A stretch of DNA of 12,761 nucleotides from Pseudomonadota bacterium (GTDB lineage: Bacteria; Pseudomonadota; Alphaproteobacteria; Rhizobiales; Rhizobiaceae), in NCBI GenBank assembly GCA_023444445.1, contig JAEXMK010000246.1, forward strand, positions 1 to 12,761, given 5' to 3'. The notes beneath the pieces were generated by a model, which was given only the letters and a program-made list of their open reading frames with translations, ran no database searches and was not told the origin of the DNA. A program made the position numbers and the translations under genes. Shown here piece by piece: positions 1-6,487 of this stretch. Every line of letters starts with the position of its first letter. Positions within the stretch are counted from its first letter, which is position 1.

Positions 1-52
1 CTGCCGATCTCCCCCCTTGAGGGGGAGATGCCCGGCAGGGTAGAGGGGGGTA
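1..52. repeat. Palindromic C-tract/G-tract intergenic element
   Basis: Positions 1-15 pair with 21-38 in a long stem: CTGCCG (1-6) with CGGCAG (33-38), and ATCTCCCCC (7-15) with GGGGGAGAT (21-29), with only a 3-nt bulge at 30-32. A G-rich tail (43-50) follows. I recall very similar stem elements recurring between genes in Rhizobiaceae and related genomes, but the copy number cannot be checked here. It lies directly downstream of the ccmA stop, where ccmB would be expected in a ccmABC operon, so it may be a spacer or a processing or attenuation hairpin in that transcript. The left end may continue outside the window. Confidence 0.6.
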
Positions 53-71
53 AGCCGCGTGCACATCGCCA

Positions 72-713
72 TCACGCCCAAGCCTCCACACCCACAAACC
101 CCGTCATTTGCAATTCCCGCGCATTCGTTAGCCCCAACGGCTGATGGGTTGCCGCCAGAACGATCCCGCCTTTTGCAAGATGGTCTTTCACAAGATCGGT
201 AAACATGTCGTCTGCCGCCCTGTCGAGCGCCGCAGTCGGTTCGTCGAGAATCCACACCGGCCGCCATGCGACAAGGAGCTTTGCCATCGCGAAACGGCGC
301 TGCTGGCCGGCCGAGAGGTAACCAAAAGGCAGGTGGGTAATGCCGGCAAGGCCGACACTCTCTGCCGCCTCGTCAATCGCTACGCCCGCTGCGCCGTGAA
401 AGTCTCCAAGAAAATCCTTCCAGAAGCGCAGGTTCTCGGAAACTGTCAGTTCCGTCTTCATTGCATTGCGATGTCCAAGATAGTGGCAAGCCTCTGACGG
501 CCGCATCTCTTCGTCAACCCCTTCGCCGGCTATCTTTACGCTGCCCTGTTCGGGCCGCAACAGACCGGCCACCGTGCGCAGCAGAGTCGATTTCCCCGAG
601 CCGTTGCGGCCGGTCAGCACCAGTGCCTCGCCGCCGCTTAACTTGAAGGAAATATTCATGAATATGAAATCTTCGCCGCGTCGCACGCCAAGATTTTCCG
701 CCGTCAGATGCAT
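72..713 (-). CDS. ccmA: Heme exporter ATP-binding protein CcmA (cytochrome c maturation)
   Basis: This 213-aa protein is the cytoplasmic ATPase of the CcmAB(CD) ABC complex of system I cytochrome c maturation. That complex drives release of heme-loaded CcmE for attachment of heme to apocytochromes in the periplasm. The ABC motifs are all present: Walker A GRNGSGKST at 35-43, signature LSAGQQ at 133-138, Walker B ending in LDEP at 156-159, and the switch His at 190. The short length with almost no extra domain, and the AGQQRR signature, are typical of CcmA. The ATG at 711-713 has only a weak upstream purine stretch (CGGAA). ccmB would be expected to follow to the left, beyond the palindromic element, but no part of it is visible. 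The gene diverges from acnA. Confidence 0.93.
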   Translation of the reverse strand: MHLTAENLGVRRGEDFIFMNISFKLSGGEALVLTGRNGSGKSTLLRTVAGLLRPEQGSVKIAGEGVDEEMRPSEACHYLGHRNAMKTELTVSENLRFWKDFLGDFHGAAGVAIDEAAESVGLAGITHLPFGYLSAGQQRRFAMAKLLVAWRPVWILDEPTAALDRAADDMFTDLVKDHLAKGGIVLAATHQPLGLTNARELQMTGFVGVEAWA

Positions 714-982
714 GCTGCGGTTCCGATTAAAATTTGCCGCTCGATCATAAAAAAATCGATTAGCGTCGTGGAATGGTCTGGCACGTTTGTCTGAAATTAT
801 CTATATGGGTGTCAACACGCCAGCGGCCGGCGTGAACATCATCTTGCGCCGGACTTGACGATTGCGAGGAGCAATTTTCACGTGCGGACAGCGGAAATGG
901 TCGCACCCGCATCCTGATGTGCATGAGTGCATAGGTGTCCGCACGAACGTGTTGGCTATCAGTGTAAGCGGGGTTTTTATCC
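714..982. promoter_or_regulatory. Divergent ccmA/acnA intergenic region
   Basis: This 269-bp spacer must hold the promoters of both divergent genes. The ccmA-proximal half (about 720-810) is AT-rich. I see no -35/-10 pair good enough to assign to either gene. A perfect 10-bp inverted repeat, CGTGCGGACA at 881-890 and TGTCCGCACG at 936-945, lies on the acnA side and could be an operator pair or the base of a leader hairpin. I looked for an Irr box and a RirA-type iron box and did not recognise either. Confidence 0.5.
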
Positions 983-3676
983 ATGCCCAAATCACTCGAC
1001 AGTTTCAAATGTCGTTCCGTTCTTACCGTCGATGGTAAGGACTATGTCTATTTCAGCCTGCCCAAGGCCGAAGCCAATGGCCTGAAGGGCGTTTCCAAGC
1101 TGCCCTATTCCATGAAGGTCCTGCTGGAAAATCTCCTGCGTTTCGAAGACGGCCAGTCTGTTACCAAGGAACATATTCTGGCGGTTTCCGAATGGCTCAA
1201 CAATAAGGGCCTGACGGAAAACGAAATCGCCTACCGCCCCGCCCGCGTTCTCATGCAGGACTTTACCGGTGTTCCCGCCGTGGTCGACCTCGCCGCCATG
1301 CGTGACGGTCTCAAGGCTCTCGGTGGCGATCCTGAAAAGATCAATCCGCTGGTTCCGGTCGATCTTGTCATCGACCACTCCGTTATCGTTGATGAATTTG
1401 GCACGCCCAACGCCTTTGCCCGCAACGTCGAGCTTGAATATGAGCGCAATGGCGAGCGTTACCGCTTTCTGAAGTGGGGCCAGCAGGCCTTCAAAAACTT
1501 CCGTGTTGTCCCTCCCGGCACCGGCATCTGTCACCAGGTCAACCTCGAATATCTCGGCCAGACCGTCTGGACGAAGGAAGAGGACGGCGAGACGATCGCT
1601 TATCCGGATACCTGCGTCGGCACGGACAGCCACACGACCATGATCAATGGTCTTGGCGTTCTCGGCTGGGGTGTCGGTGGTATCGAGGCTGAAGCGGCCA
1701 TGCTTGGCCAGCCGGTTTCCATGCTTCTGCCTGAGGTCATCGGCTTCAAGCTGACCGGCAAGGTCAAGGAAGGTGTGACCGCTACCGACCTCGTGCTGAC
1801 CGTCGTGCAGATGCTGCGCAAGAAGGGCGTCGTTTCCAAGTTCGTCGAATTCTTCGGCCCCGGCCTTGATTCGATGTCTTTGGCCGACCGTGCGACCATC
1901 GGCAATATGGGCCCGGAATATGGCGCGACCTGCGGCTTCTTCCCGGTTGACAGCGAAACCATCAATTACCTGACGATGTCCGGTCGTGCAAAGGATCGTA
2001 TTGCCCTTGTAGAAGCCTACTCCAAGGCTCAGGACATGTGGCGCACCGGCGACGGTTCCGATCTTGTCTTTACCGACACGCTCGAACTCGACCTCGGCGA
2101 CGTGGTGCCGTCCATGGCCGGCCCTAAGCGTCCGGAAGGTCGCCTGCCGCTCGAGACAATCGCGCCCAATTTCGCGACGGCTCTTGAGAACGACTACAAG
2201 AAGCCCGGCCAGCTTTCGAGCCGCTACGCGGTTGAAGGCGAGGACTTCGATCTTGGTCACGGCGATGTGGCGATTGCCGCCATCACCTCCTGCACCAACA
2301 CCTCCAACCCCTCCGTCCTCATCGCGGCCGGCCTTCTTGCCCGCAATGCGGTTGCCAAGGGACTGACCTCCAAGCCGTGGGTGAAGACATCGCTTGCACC
2401 CGGATCACAGGTGGTTGCCGAATATCTCGACAAGTCGGGTCTGCAGAAGGATCTCGATGCGATCGGCTTCAACCTCGTTGGCTTCGGCTGCACGACCTGC
2501 ATCGGCAACTCCGGCCCGCTGCCGGCGCCGATCTCCAAGACGATCAACGATAAGGGCCTGATTGCGGCTGGCGTTCTCTCCGGTAACCGCAACTTCGAAG
2601 GCCGTATTTCGCCTGACGTGCAGGCGAACTATCTGGCCTCTCCGCCCCTCGTCGTTGCTTACGCCCTTGCCGGCACGGTCCAGAAGGACCTGACCAAGGA
2701 GCCAATCGGCAATGATAAAGACGGCAACCCGGTCTATCTGAAGGATATCTGGCCGACCTCCAAGGAAATCCAGGAATTCATCCTGAAATACGTTACCCGT
2801 GAGCTTTACGAGACGAAGTACGCCGACGTCTTCAAAGGTGATGCCAACTGGCAGGCCGTTCAGGTGCCGCCGGGCCAGACGTATGCCTGGGATGACAATT
2901 CGACCTATGTCCAGAACCCACCTTACTTCGTGGGCATGGGCAAGACGGGTTCGGGTCTCAAGAACATCAAGGGCGCGCGCGTTCTCGGTCTCTTTGGCGA
3001 CAAGATCACGACCGACCACATTTCTCCGGCCGGTTCGATCAAGGCGGCATCGCCTGCCGGTGCTTACCTCACCGAGCATGGAGTTGGCGTTGCCGACTTC
3101 AACCAGTACGGCACGCGTCGTGGCAACCACGAAGTGATGATGCGCGGCACTTTCGCCAATATCCGTATTCGTAACCACATGCTCGGCCCGAACGGCAAGG
3201 AAGGTGGCTACACCATCCACTATCCGTCCAAGGAAGAGATGTCGATCTACGACGCGGCCATGAAGTACAAGGCCGAGGGCGTCCCGCTCGTCATCTTCGC
3301 GGGTGTCGAATATGGTAACGGCTCATCCCGCGACTGGGCGGCCAAGGGCACCAACCTGCTCGGCGTCAAAGCGGTCATCGCGCAGTCCTTCGAGCGTATT
3401 CACCGTTCGAATCTGGTCGGTATGGGCGTCGTGCCCTTCGTCTTCGAAGAAGGGACGTCCTGGGCGAGCCTCGACCTCAAGGGCGATGAAGTCGTCGAGA
3501 TCGACGGTCTCGAAGGCGAGATCAAACCGCGTGAAAAGAAGATCGCCAAGATCACCTACAGCGACGGCTTGGTGAAGGAAGTTCCGCTTCTTTGCCGCAT
3601 CGATACGCTTGATGAGGTGATCTACATGAACAATGGCGGCATTCTGCAGACCGTTCTTCGCGATCTGGCCGCTTAA
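983..3676 (+). CDS. acnA: Aconitate hydratase A (aconitase)
   Basis: This 897-aa aconitase of the AcnA/IRP1 family interconverts citrate and isocitrate through cis-aconitate in the TCA cycle, in the cytoplasm. The three [4Fe-4S] ligand cysteines are visible: Cys437 in [10 protein letters not shown], and Cys503 and Cys506 in [12 protein letters not shown]. The substrate-binding SSR motif is in [13 protein letters not shown] (Arg783), and the C-terminal swivel domain begins near [17 protein letters not shown]. The length is full for the family (about 890-900 aa). The ATG at 983 starts the family-typical N-terminus ([12 protein letters not shown]) but has no good Shine-Dalgarno, only a G-rich GCGGGG upstream. 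It is a single-gene unit: ccmA diverges upstream and an intrinsic terminator follows 14 nt after the stop. Several long open frames on the opposite strand are codon-bias shadows. Confidence 0.98.
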   Translation: MPKSLDSFKCRSVLTVDGKDYVYFSLPKAEANGLKGVSKLPYSMKVLLENLLRFEDGQSVTKEHILAVSEWLNNKGLTENEIAYRPARVLMQDFTGVPAVVDLAAMRDGLKALGGDPEKINPLVPVDLVIDHSVIVDEFGTPNAFARNVELEYERNGERYRFLKWGQQAFKNFRVVPPGTGICHQVNLEYLGQTVWTKEEDGETIAYPDTCVGTDSHTTMINGLGVLGWGVGGIEAEAAMLGQPVSMLLPEVIGFKLTGKVKEGVTATDLVLTVVQMLRKKGVVSKFVEFFGPGLDSMSLADRATIGNMGPEYGATCGFFPVDSETINYLTMSGRAKDRIALVEAYSKAQDMWRTGDGSDLVFTDTLELDLGDVVPSMAGPKRPEGRLPLETIAPNFATALENDYKKPGQLSSRYAVEGEDFDLGHGDVAIAAITSCTNTSNPSVLIAAGLLARNAVAKGLTSKPWVKTSLAPGSQVVAEYLDKSGLQKDLDAIGFNLVGFGCTTCIGNSGPLPAPISKTINDKGLIAAGVLSGNRNFEGRISPDVQANYLASPPLVVAYALAGTVQKDLTKEPIGNDKDGNPVYLKDIWPTSKEIQEFILKYVTRELYETKYADVFKGDANWQAVQVPPGQTYAWDDNSTYVQNPPYFVGMGKTGSGLKNIKGARVLGLFGDKITTDHISPAGSIKAASPAGAYLTEHGVGVADFNQYGTRRGNHEVMMRGTFANIRIRNHMLGPNGKEGGYTIHYPSKEEMSIYDAAMKYKAEGVPLVIFAGVEYGNGSSRDWAAKGTNLLGVKAVIAQSFERIHRSNLVGMGVVPFVFEEGTSWASLDLKGDEVVEIDGLEGEIKPREKKIAKITYSDGLVKEVPLLCRIDTLDEVIYMNNGGILQTVLRDLAA

Positions 3677-3690
3677 CGCTTTGACAATCG

Positions 3691-3726
3691 AAGGTGCCGG
3701 GAGGAATCCCGGCGCTTTCGTTTTTC
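3691..3726 (+). terminator. Intrinsic terminator of acnA
   Basis: A GC stem GCCGGGA (3696-3702) pairs with TCCCGGC (3707-3713) around a GGAA tetraloop. It extends outward through wobble and A-T pairs to 3691/3718. A T-run interrupted only by CG follows (TTTCGTTTTT, 3716-3725). It lies 14 nt after the acnA stop codon and separates acnA from the next gene. Confidence 0.8.
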
Positions 3727-3813
3727 AGTCTCTTTTTTTGTGATTGGCGCTCACCCCTTCGTGACTTTCTATTGAAGGGCGTTAGACGTTATTTTCCGGT
3801 TTGCATCCGGGCG

Positions 3814-3832
3814 GAATTGATCGCATCAATTC
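3814..3832. promoter_or_regulatory. Perfect 19-bp palindrome, candidate operator
   Basis: GAATTGAT (3814-3821), centre CGC, ATCAATTC (3825-3832): a perfect 8-bp dyad with a 3-nt spacer, 32 bp before the ATG of the DUF1223 gene. It contains a T-N11-A core (TTGATCGCATCAA), as LysR-type sites do, but other dimeric helix-turn-helix regulators would also fit. A possible -35 TTGATC (3818-3823) sits within it, with TATCTT (3840-3845) 16 bp away. If that were the promoter, the leader would be very short. Confidence 0.45.
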
Positions 3833-3864
3833 GTCTGGATATCTTCCGGACAAAGGTTTTTGTA

Positions 3865-4605
3865 ATGCCCTTGAAATTCCCTCTGTCGATATGTCTTCTC
3901 GGCACGCTTCTCGTCACCTCCGCACAGGCGCAGGAGGCAGTGAAGGGCGTTGTCGAATTGTTCACATCGCAGGGATGCGCTTCCTGCCCGCCGGCGGATG
4001 AAGCCTTGCGCAAGATGATCCAGAAGGGCGATGTCGTCGGTCTCTCCTACCATGTCGATTATTGGAATTATCTCGGCTGGGTGGATTCGCTGGCCTCGAA
4101 GGAAAATACCGATCGCCAATATGGCTATATGCGCGCGCTCGGCCGCAACGGCGTCTATACACCGCAGGCCATCCTGAATGGCCGCGACCACGTCAAGGGT
4201 GCTGATGTCCGCGGCATCTATGACAGGCTCGATGTGTTCAAGCGTGAAGGTCAGGGGCTAAACGTGCCGGTTTCGTCGAAATTTGCCGGTGACGAGGTAG
4301 AGATCGATATTGGTGCGGGTCGTGGCAAGGCCGATGTTGTCGTGGCCTATTTCACTCGCGAGCAGACCGTGGAAGTGCAGAAGGGCGAAAACCAGGGGAA
4401 AAAAATGTCCTACTGGCACAGCGTCTATGATGTGCAGACGGTCGGCATGTGGGATGGCTCGCCGATGACGGTGAAGCTTCCGGCAAGCGTCGTGGCAAAG
4501 GTGAAGAAGGGTGGATGCGCCGTGCTGTTGCAGACGGCAAATGCCAGCGGCGATCCCGCGGCAATCGTCGGCGCAAGTATTCTGCTGGGGAATGAAACAC
4601 CGTAA
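3865..4605 (+). CDS. Secreted thioredoxin-fold protein, DUF1223 family
   Basis: This 246-aa protein belongs to the DUF1223 family of uncharacterised exported proteins with a thioredoxin-like fold. The N-terminus is a clear Sec signal peptide (MPLKFPLSICLLGTLLVTSAQA), with cleavage predicted after Ala22. The hallmark motif SQGCASCPPAD follows, with a CxxC pair at Cys38/Cys41, then the conserved SYHVDYWNYLGW block. These features suggest a periplasmic redox or metal-binding role, but no reaction is established. I chose the ATG at 3865 because it begins the signal peptide and has AAAGG (3852-3856) upstream. The same frame is open back to 3694, but that would put about 57 untypical residues in front and run through the acnA terminator. 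It is probably transcribed alone from a promoter near the palindrome at 3814-3832. Confidence 0.88.
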   Translation: MPLKFPLSICLLGTLLVTSAQAQEAVKGVVELFTSQGCASCPPADEALRKMIQKGDVVGLSYHVDYWNYLGWVDSLASKENTDRQYGYMRALGRNGVYTPQAILNGRDHVKGADVRGIYDRLDVFKREGQGLNVPVSSKFAGDEVEIDIGAGRGKADVVVAYFTREQTVEVQKGENQGKKMSYWHSVYDVQTVGMWDGSPMTVKLPASVVAKVKKGGCAVLLQTANASGDPAAIVGASILLGNETP

Positions 4606-4635
4606 TCGCCAAGCTGGCGATGGAAGATCCGATCC

Positions 4636-4661
4636 GGGCATTGGGGGCTGGGGGTAAAGGG
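4636..4661 (+). other. G-quadruplex-forming motif
   Basis: Four G-runs are separated by short loops: GGG (4636-4638), loop of 4, GGGGG (4643-4647), loop of 2, GGGGG (4650-4654), loop of 4, GGG (4659-4661). This meets the usual G3+N1-7 definition. It is on the non-template strand 30 nt after the DUF1223 stop, so it would also be present in the RNA. An inverted repeat GCATTG (4638-4643) / CAATGC (4663-4668) overlaps it and could form a competing hairpin. Confidence 0.5.
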
Positions 4662-4753
4662 TCAATGCACCGGACCGGGTCATCTTGGTGCCTAGGTATC
4701 AATTGACAATAGGACTATTCCATCCAATTCGGGCCATGGTTTGACCGAAATAC

Positions 4754-4798
4754 GGCAGGCCATGTGAAAATGGCTGCCTAAATGGTTACCATTTTTAA
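4754..4798 (+). other. Tandem hairpins followed by T-run; possible terminator or small-RNA end
   Basis: A 9-bp stem with one bulged G pairs GGCAG-CCAT (4754-4763) with ATGGCTGCC (4770-4778) across a GTGAAA loop. One nucleotide later comes the dyad AAATGG (4780-4785) / CCATTT (4789-4794), and the T-run continues to 4796. It could end a short transcript or shape the DUF2794 leader. The second stem is AT-rich with a 3-nt loop, so as a terminator it is weak. Confidence 0.3.
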
Positions 4799-4841
4799 CC
4801 CCTGCTTTTGTCGTTGGCAGTCCTTTCGGAGGGATAGAGGG

Positions 4842-5009
4842 ATGGAATTTTGTGTTGTCGCCTTCTGTTTCCCCTGCCATTCGAAAGCTTGTCGAATATC
4901 TCCCGGATTACGCTCTCCTGTGCGTGATGGCGGTGCGGAGACTTGCAATTTCACCCTCTCAGGCTCACACTGCATGGATGATTTGGGTGGAATCGGAGGT
5001 TATGGATGA
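4842..5009 (+). CDS. Possible Cys-rich 55-aa upstream ORF (uncertain)
   Basis: An ATG at 4842 follows GGAGGG (4828-4833) at 8 nt spacing and opens a 55-codon frame. Its TGA (5007-5009) overlaps the ATG of the DUF2794 gene as ATGA, the classic arrangement for translational coupling. The predicted peptide (MEFCVVAFCFPCHSKAC...) has six cysteines (positions 4, 9, 12, 17, 35, 44) and no recognisable domain. Third codon positions are not strongly GC-rich, unlike neighbouring genes, which argues against a conserved protein. It may be a leader peptide, or the ribosome site may be chance. I do not recognise a homolog. Confidence 0.25.
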   Translation: MEFCVVAFCFPCHSKACRISPGLRSPVRDGGAETCNFTLSGSHCMDDLGGIGGYG

Positions 5010-5398
5010 CCGATCAACCGGATGTGCAGCAGGTGCTGACCGCGTCACGCGACAATTCCACCGTTATCGATCTCCGTGAATATAAGACGAACAAGGACCC
5101 GTTGCCTGTCACCTTTCACCGGCGAGAGCTGGATGCGATCCTGCGCATCTATGGCCGCATGGTGGGGGAAGGCGAATGGCGTGACTATGCCATCGATCAC
5201 CTGAAGGAAAAGGCGGTGTTTTCCGTCTTCAAACGGTCCGGTGAAATGCCGCTCTACAGGATCGAGAAGAACCCCAAGCTGGCTGTGAAACAGGGCGCTT
5301 ATTGCGTTGTGAATGTGGATGGCCGCATTCTCAAGCGCGGCCATGAGCTGCCGCAGGTTCTCAAGGTCTTCGACAAGGTTCTGAAACTTATCGAGTGA
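5006..5398 (+). CDS. DUF2794 domain protein
   Basis: This 130-aa cytoplasmic protein is of unknown function and matches the alphaproteobacterial DUF2794 family. The family core runs from about residue 33 to 128. It includes the VTFHRRELDAILRIYGRMV block, the GEWRDYAIDHLKEKAVFSVF block, and the MPLYRIEKNPKLAVKQGAY and ILKRGHELPQVLKVF blocks. There is no signal peptide or membrane segment. Start choice: GGAGG (4995-4999) lies 6 nt before the ATG at 5006. An ATG at 5002 is in another frame. The gene appears to be monocistronic, unless the small ORF overlapping its start is real, and it ends at a shared bidirectional terminator. No function should be assumed. Confidence 0.92.
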   Translation: MTDQPDVQQVLTASRDNSTVIDLREYKTNKDPLPVTFHRRELDAILRIYGRMVGEGEWRDYAIDHLKEKAVFSVFKRSGEMPLYRIEKNPKLAVKQGAYCVVNVDGRILKRGHELPQVLKVFDKVLKLIE

Positions 5399-5479
5399 GA
5401 TGAGATGGTCGAGCTATCCTGTCGCGGCTTTAGGCGGCAGGCTGGTGACGAGGCAGTCGGTTGGAAATCCGGTAAATAA

Positions 5480-5510
5480 AAAGGCGGCCATAAGGCCGCC
5501 TTTCGCATAT
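5480..5510. terminator. Bidirectional intrinsic terminator
   Basis: A perfect 10-bp stem, AAAGGCGGCC (5480-5489) and GGCCGCCTTT (5494-5503), closes an ATAA loop. On the + strand it is followed by TTTCGCATATTT, and on the - strand by CTTTTTATTT. It therefore can end both the rightward DUF2794 transcript and the leftward BI-1 transcript, which converge here. Confidence 0.88.
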
Positions 5511-5531
5511 TTGCCAGTCGGTTCCTAACCC

Positions 5532-6269
5532 TTACTTGTCACGGTTACCCATGAATTGCAGGAGGAACATGAACAGGTTGATGAAGTCGAGATAAAGCGT
5601 CAACGCACCCATGATCGCCTTGCGGCCGGCCACAGCAACATCATCAGCATCGAAATACATTTCCTTGATCTTCTGCGTATCGTAGGCGGTGAGGCCTGCG
5701 AAGATCAGTACGCCGATGGCGGAGATTGCAAACTGCAGCGCGGACGATGCCAGGAAGATGTTGACGATCGAGGCGATGATCAGGCCGAACAGGCCCATGA
5801 TCAAGAACGAACCCATGCCGGACAGGTCCTTCTTGGTCGTGTAACCGTAAAGCGAGAGCGCGCCGAACGAGGCAGCGGTCACGAAGAAGGTCTGTACGAT
5901 GCTCTGGCCGGTATAGACCATGAAGATCGAAGAAAGCGAGACACCCATCAGCGCCGCATAGACCCAGAAGGTCGTTTGGGCGGCGGAGAGGCTCATGTTC
6001 TGAATACGGAAGCTAAGGAAGAACACCAGTCCGAGCGGTGCGAGCATGACAACCCAGCGCAGCGGCGAAGCAAAAAGCAACTGGGCGAAAGCCTCGTTCG
6101 ACGCAGCCAGCGTGTAGGTGCCGAATGCCGCGACACCGGTGATGACCAGAGCCAGCGCCATAAGGTTGTAAACCTTGAGCATATAGGCGCGAAGACCTTC
6201 ATCGATCATCGCACCAGACTGTGCACGGGTCTGCGCCATGCGGTTCTGGTAATTGTTAAAGTCAGCCAT
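5532..6269 (-). CDS. BAX inhibitor-1 / YccA family inner-membrane protein
   Basis: This 245-aa integral membrane protein has about seven hydrophobic segments (roughly 33-53, 72-88, 101-119, 124-142, 153-173, 178-195, 220-239). It belongs to the BI-1 (TMBIM) family, which includes E. coli YccA and YbhL and the Bacillus calcium-leak protein YetJ. The family signature near the sixth segment is present (AGLTAYDTQKIK, Asp197). A second acidic residue lies in the last segment (LYLDFINLF, Asp228). Together they resemble the paired aspartates described for the pH-sensitive calcium channel YetJ. A role in ion leak or in protecting membrane proteins from FtsH is inference. The start ATG (6267-6269) has a good AGAGGA Shine-Dalgarno. 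The gene is monocistronic and ends at the terminator near 5490. Confidence 0.93.
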   Translation of the reverse strand: MADFNNYQNRMAQTRAQSGAMIDEGLRAYMLKVYNLMALALVITGVAAFGTYTLAASNEAFAQLLFASPLRWVVMLAPLGLVFFLSFRIQNMSLSAAQTTFWVYAALMGVSLSSIFMVYTGQSIVQTFFVTAASFGALSLYGYTTKKDLSGMGSFLIMGLFGLIIASIVNIFLASSALQFAISAIGVLIFAGLTAYDTQKIKEMYFDADDVAVAGRKAIMGALTLYLDFINLFMFLLQFMGNRDK

Positions 6270-6354
6270 TGTTTCCTCTTTTGAGCTCCGTAATTGCTAC
6301 GGTGTCGGGATACCTCCCGGGCGCCGCTGCGGAGCTTCAGCAAGCCTGCCTCAG

Positions 6355-6383
6355 AATATGATGGCAGATCGTGTCCGATACAA
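6355..6383 (-). promoter_or_regulatory. Candidate sigma-70 promoter for the BI-1 gene
   Basis: On the - strand TTGTAT (6383-6378) and CATATT (6360-6355) are separated by exactly 17 bp. They match 3 of 6 and 4 of 6 consensus bases. Transcription would begin near 6348 and leave a leader of about 80 nt. This is a pattern match only. No competing pair was better in the 218-bp spacer (6270-6487), which otherwise shows only an AT-rich stretch near 6445-6475. Confidence 0.3.
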
Positions 6384-6487
6384 GGCCTTTTCCCGCCGAA
6401 AAGACACCATATGCGCGAAAAGCCCTCACGTTTTGGCGATCATTACAAAGAATTAATCGTTAAAGTTAAGCCGCGCACAACCGATGA

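Larger units (their letters stand above)
4606..5005. other. 400-bp intergenic gap with several structured motifs
   Basis: No standard gene fills this gap between the DUF1223 and DUF2794 genes. From left to right it holds: a 6-bp hairpin immediately after the stop codon (TCGCCA 4606-4611 / TGGCGA 4615-4620, no T-run); a G-quadruplex motif (4636-4661); a consensus TTGACA (4703-4708) without a good -10; two adjacent dyads (4754-4794) followed by a T-run; a weak dyad ATTCGA/TCGAAT (4879-4897); and a small ORF with its own Shine-Dalgarno (4842-5009). The DUF2794 promoter must lie here but I could not assign it. Confidence 0.6.

Noticed and set aside
779..794. Sigma-54-like TGGCAC box in the ccmA/acnA spacer
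   Set aside because: The -24 element matches, but the required GC of the -12 element is absent at the correct distance.
992..2260. Long open frame of 422 codons on the - strand inside acnA
   Set aside because: It is antisense to a certain gene and has no family resemblance. High GC at third codon positions keeps the opposite frame open. The same applies to 2405-3220 on the - strand.
3694..3864. Upstream in-frame extension of the DUF1223 gene
   Set aside because: It would start inside the acnA terminator and place 57 extra residues before an obvious signal peptide.
4852..5079. 75-codon open frame in a third frame across the DUF2794 start
   Set aside because: GTG start without a ribosome site, no domain, and it overlaps the certain DUF2794 coding frame.
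5556..6284. 242-codon open frame on the + strand opposite BI-1
   Set aside because: It begins with TTG, gives a highly charged sequence with no recognisable domain, and mirrors the hydrophobic codons of a clear BI-1 protein.
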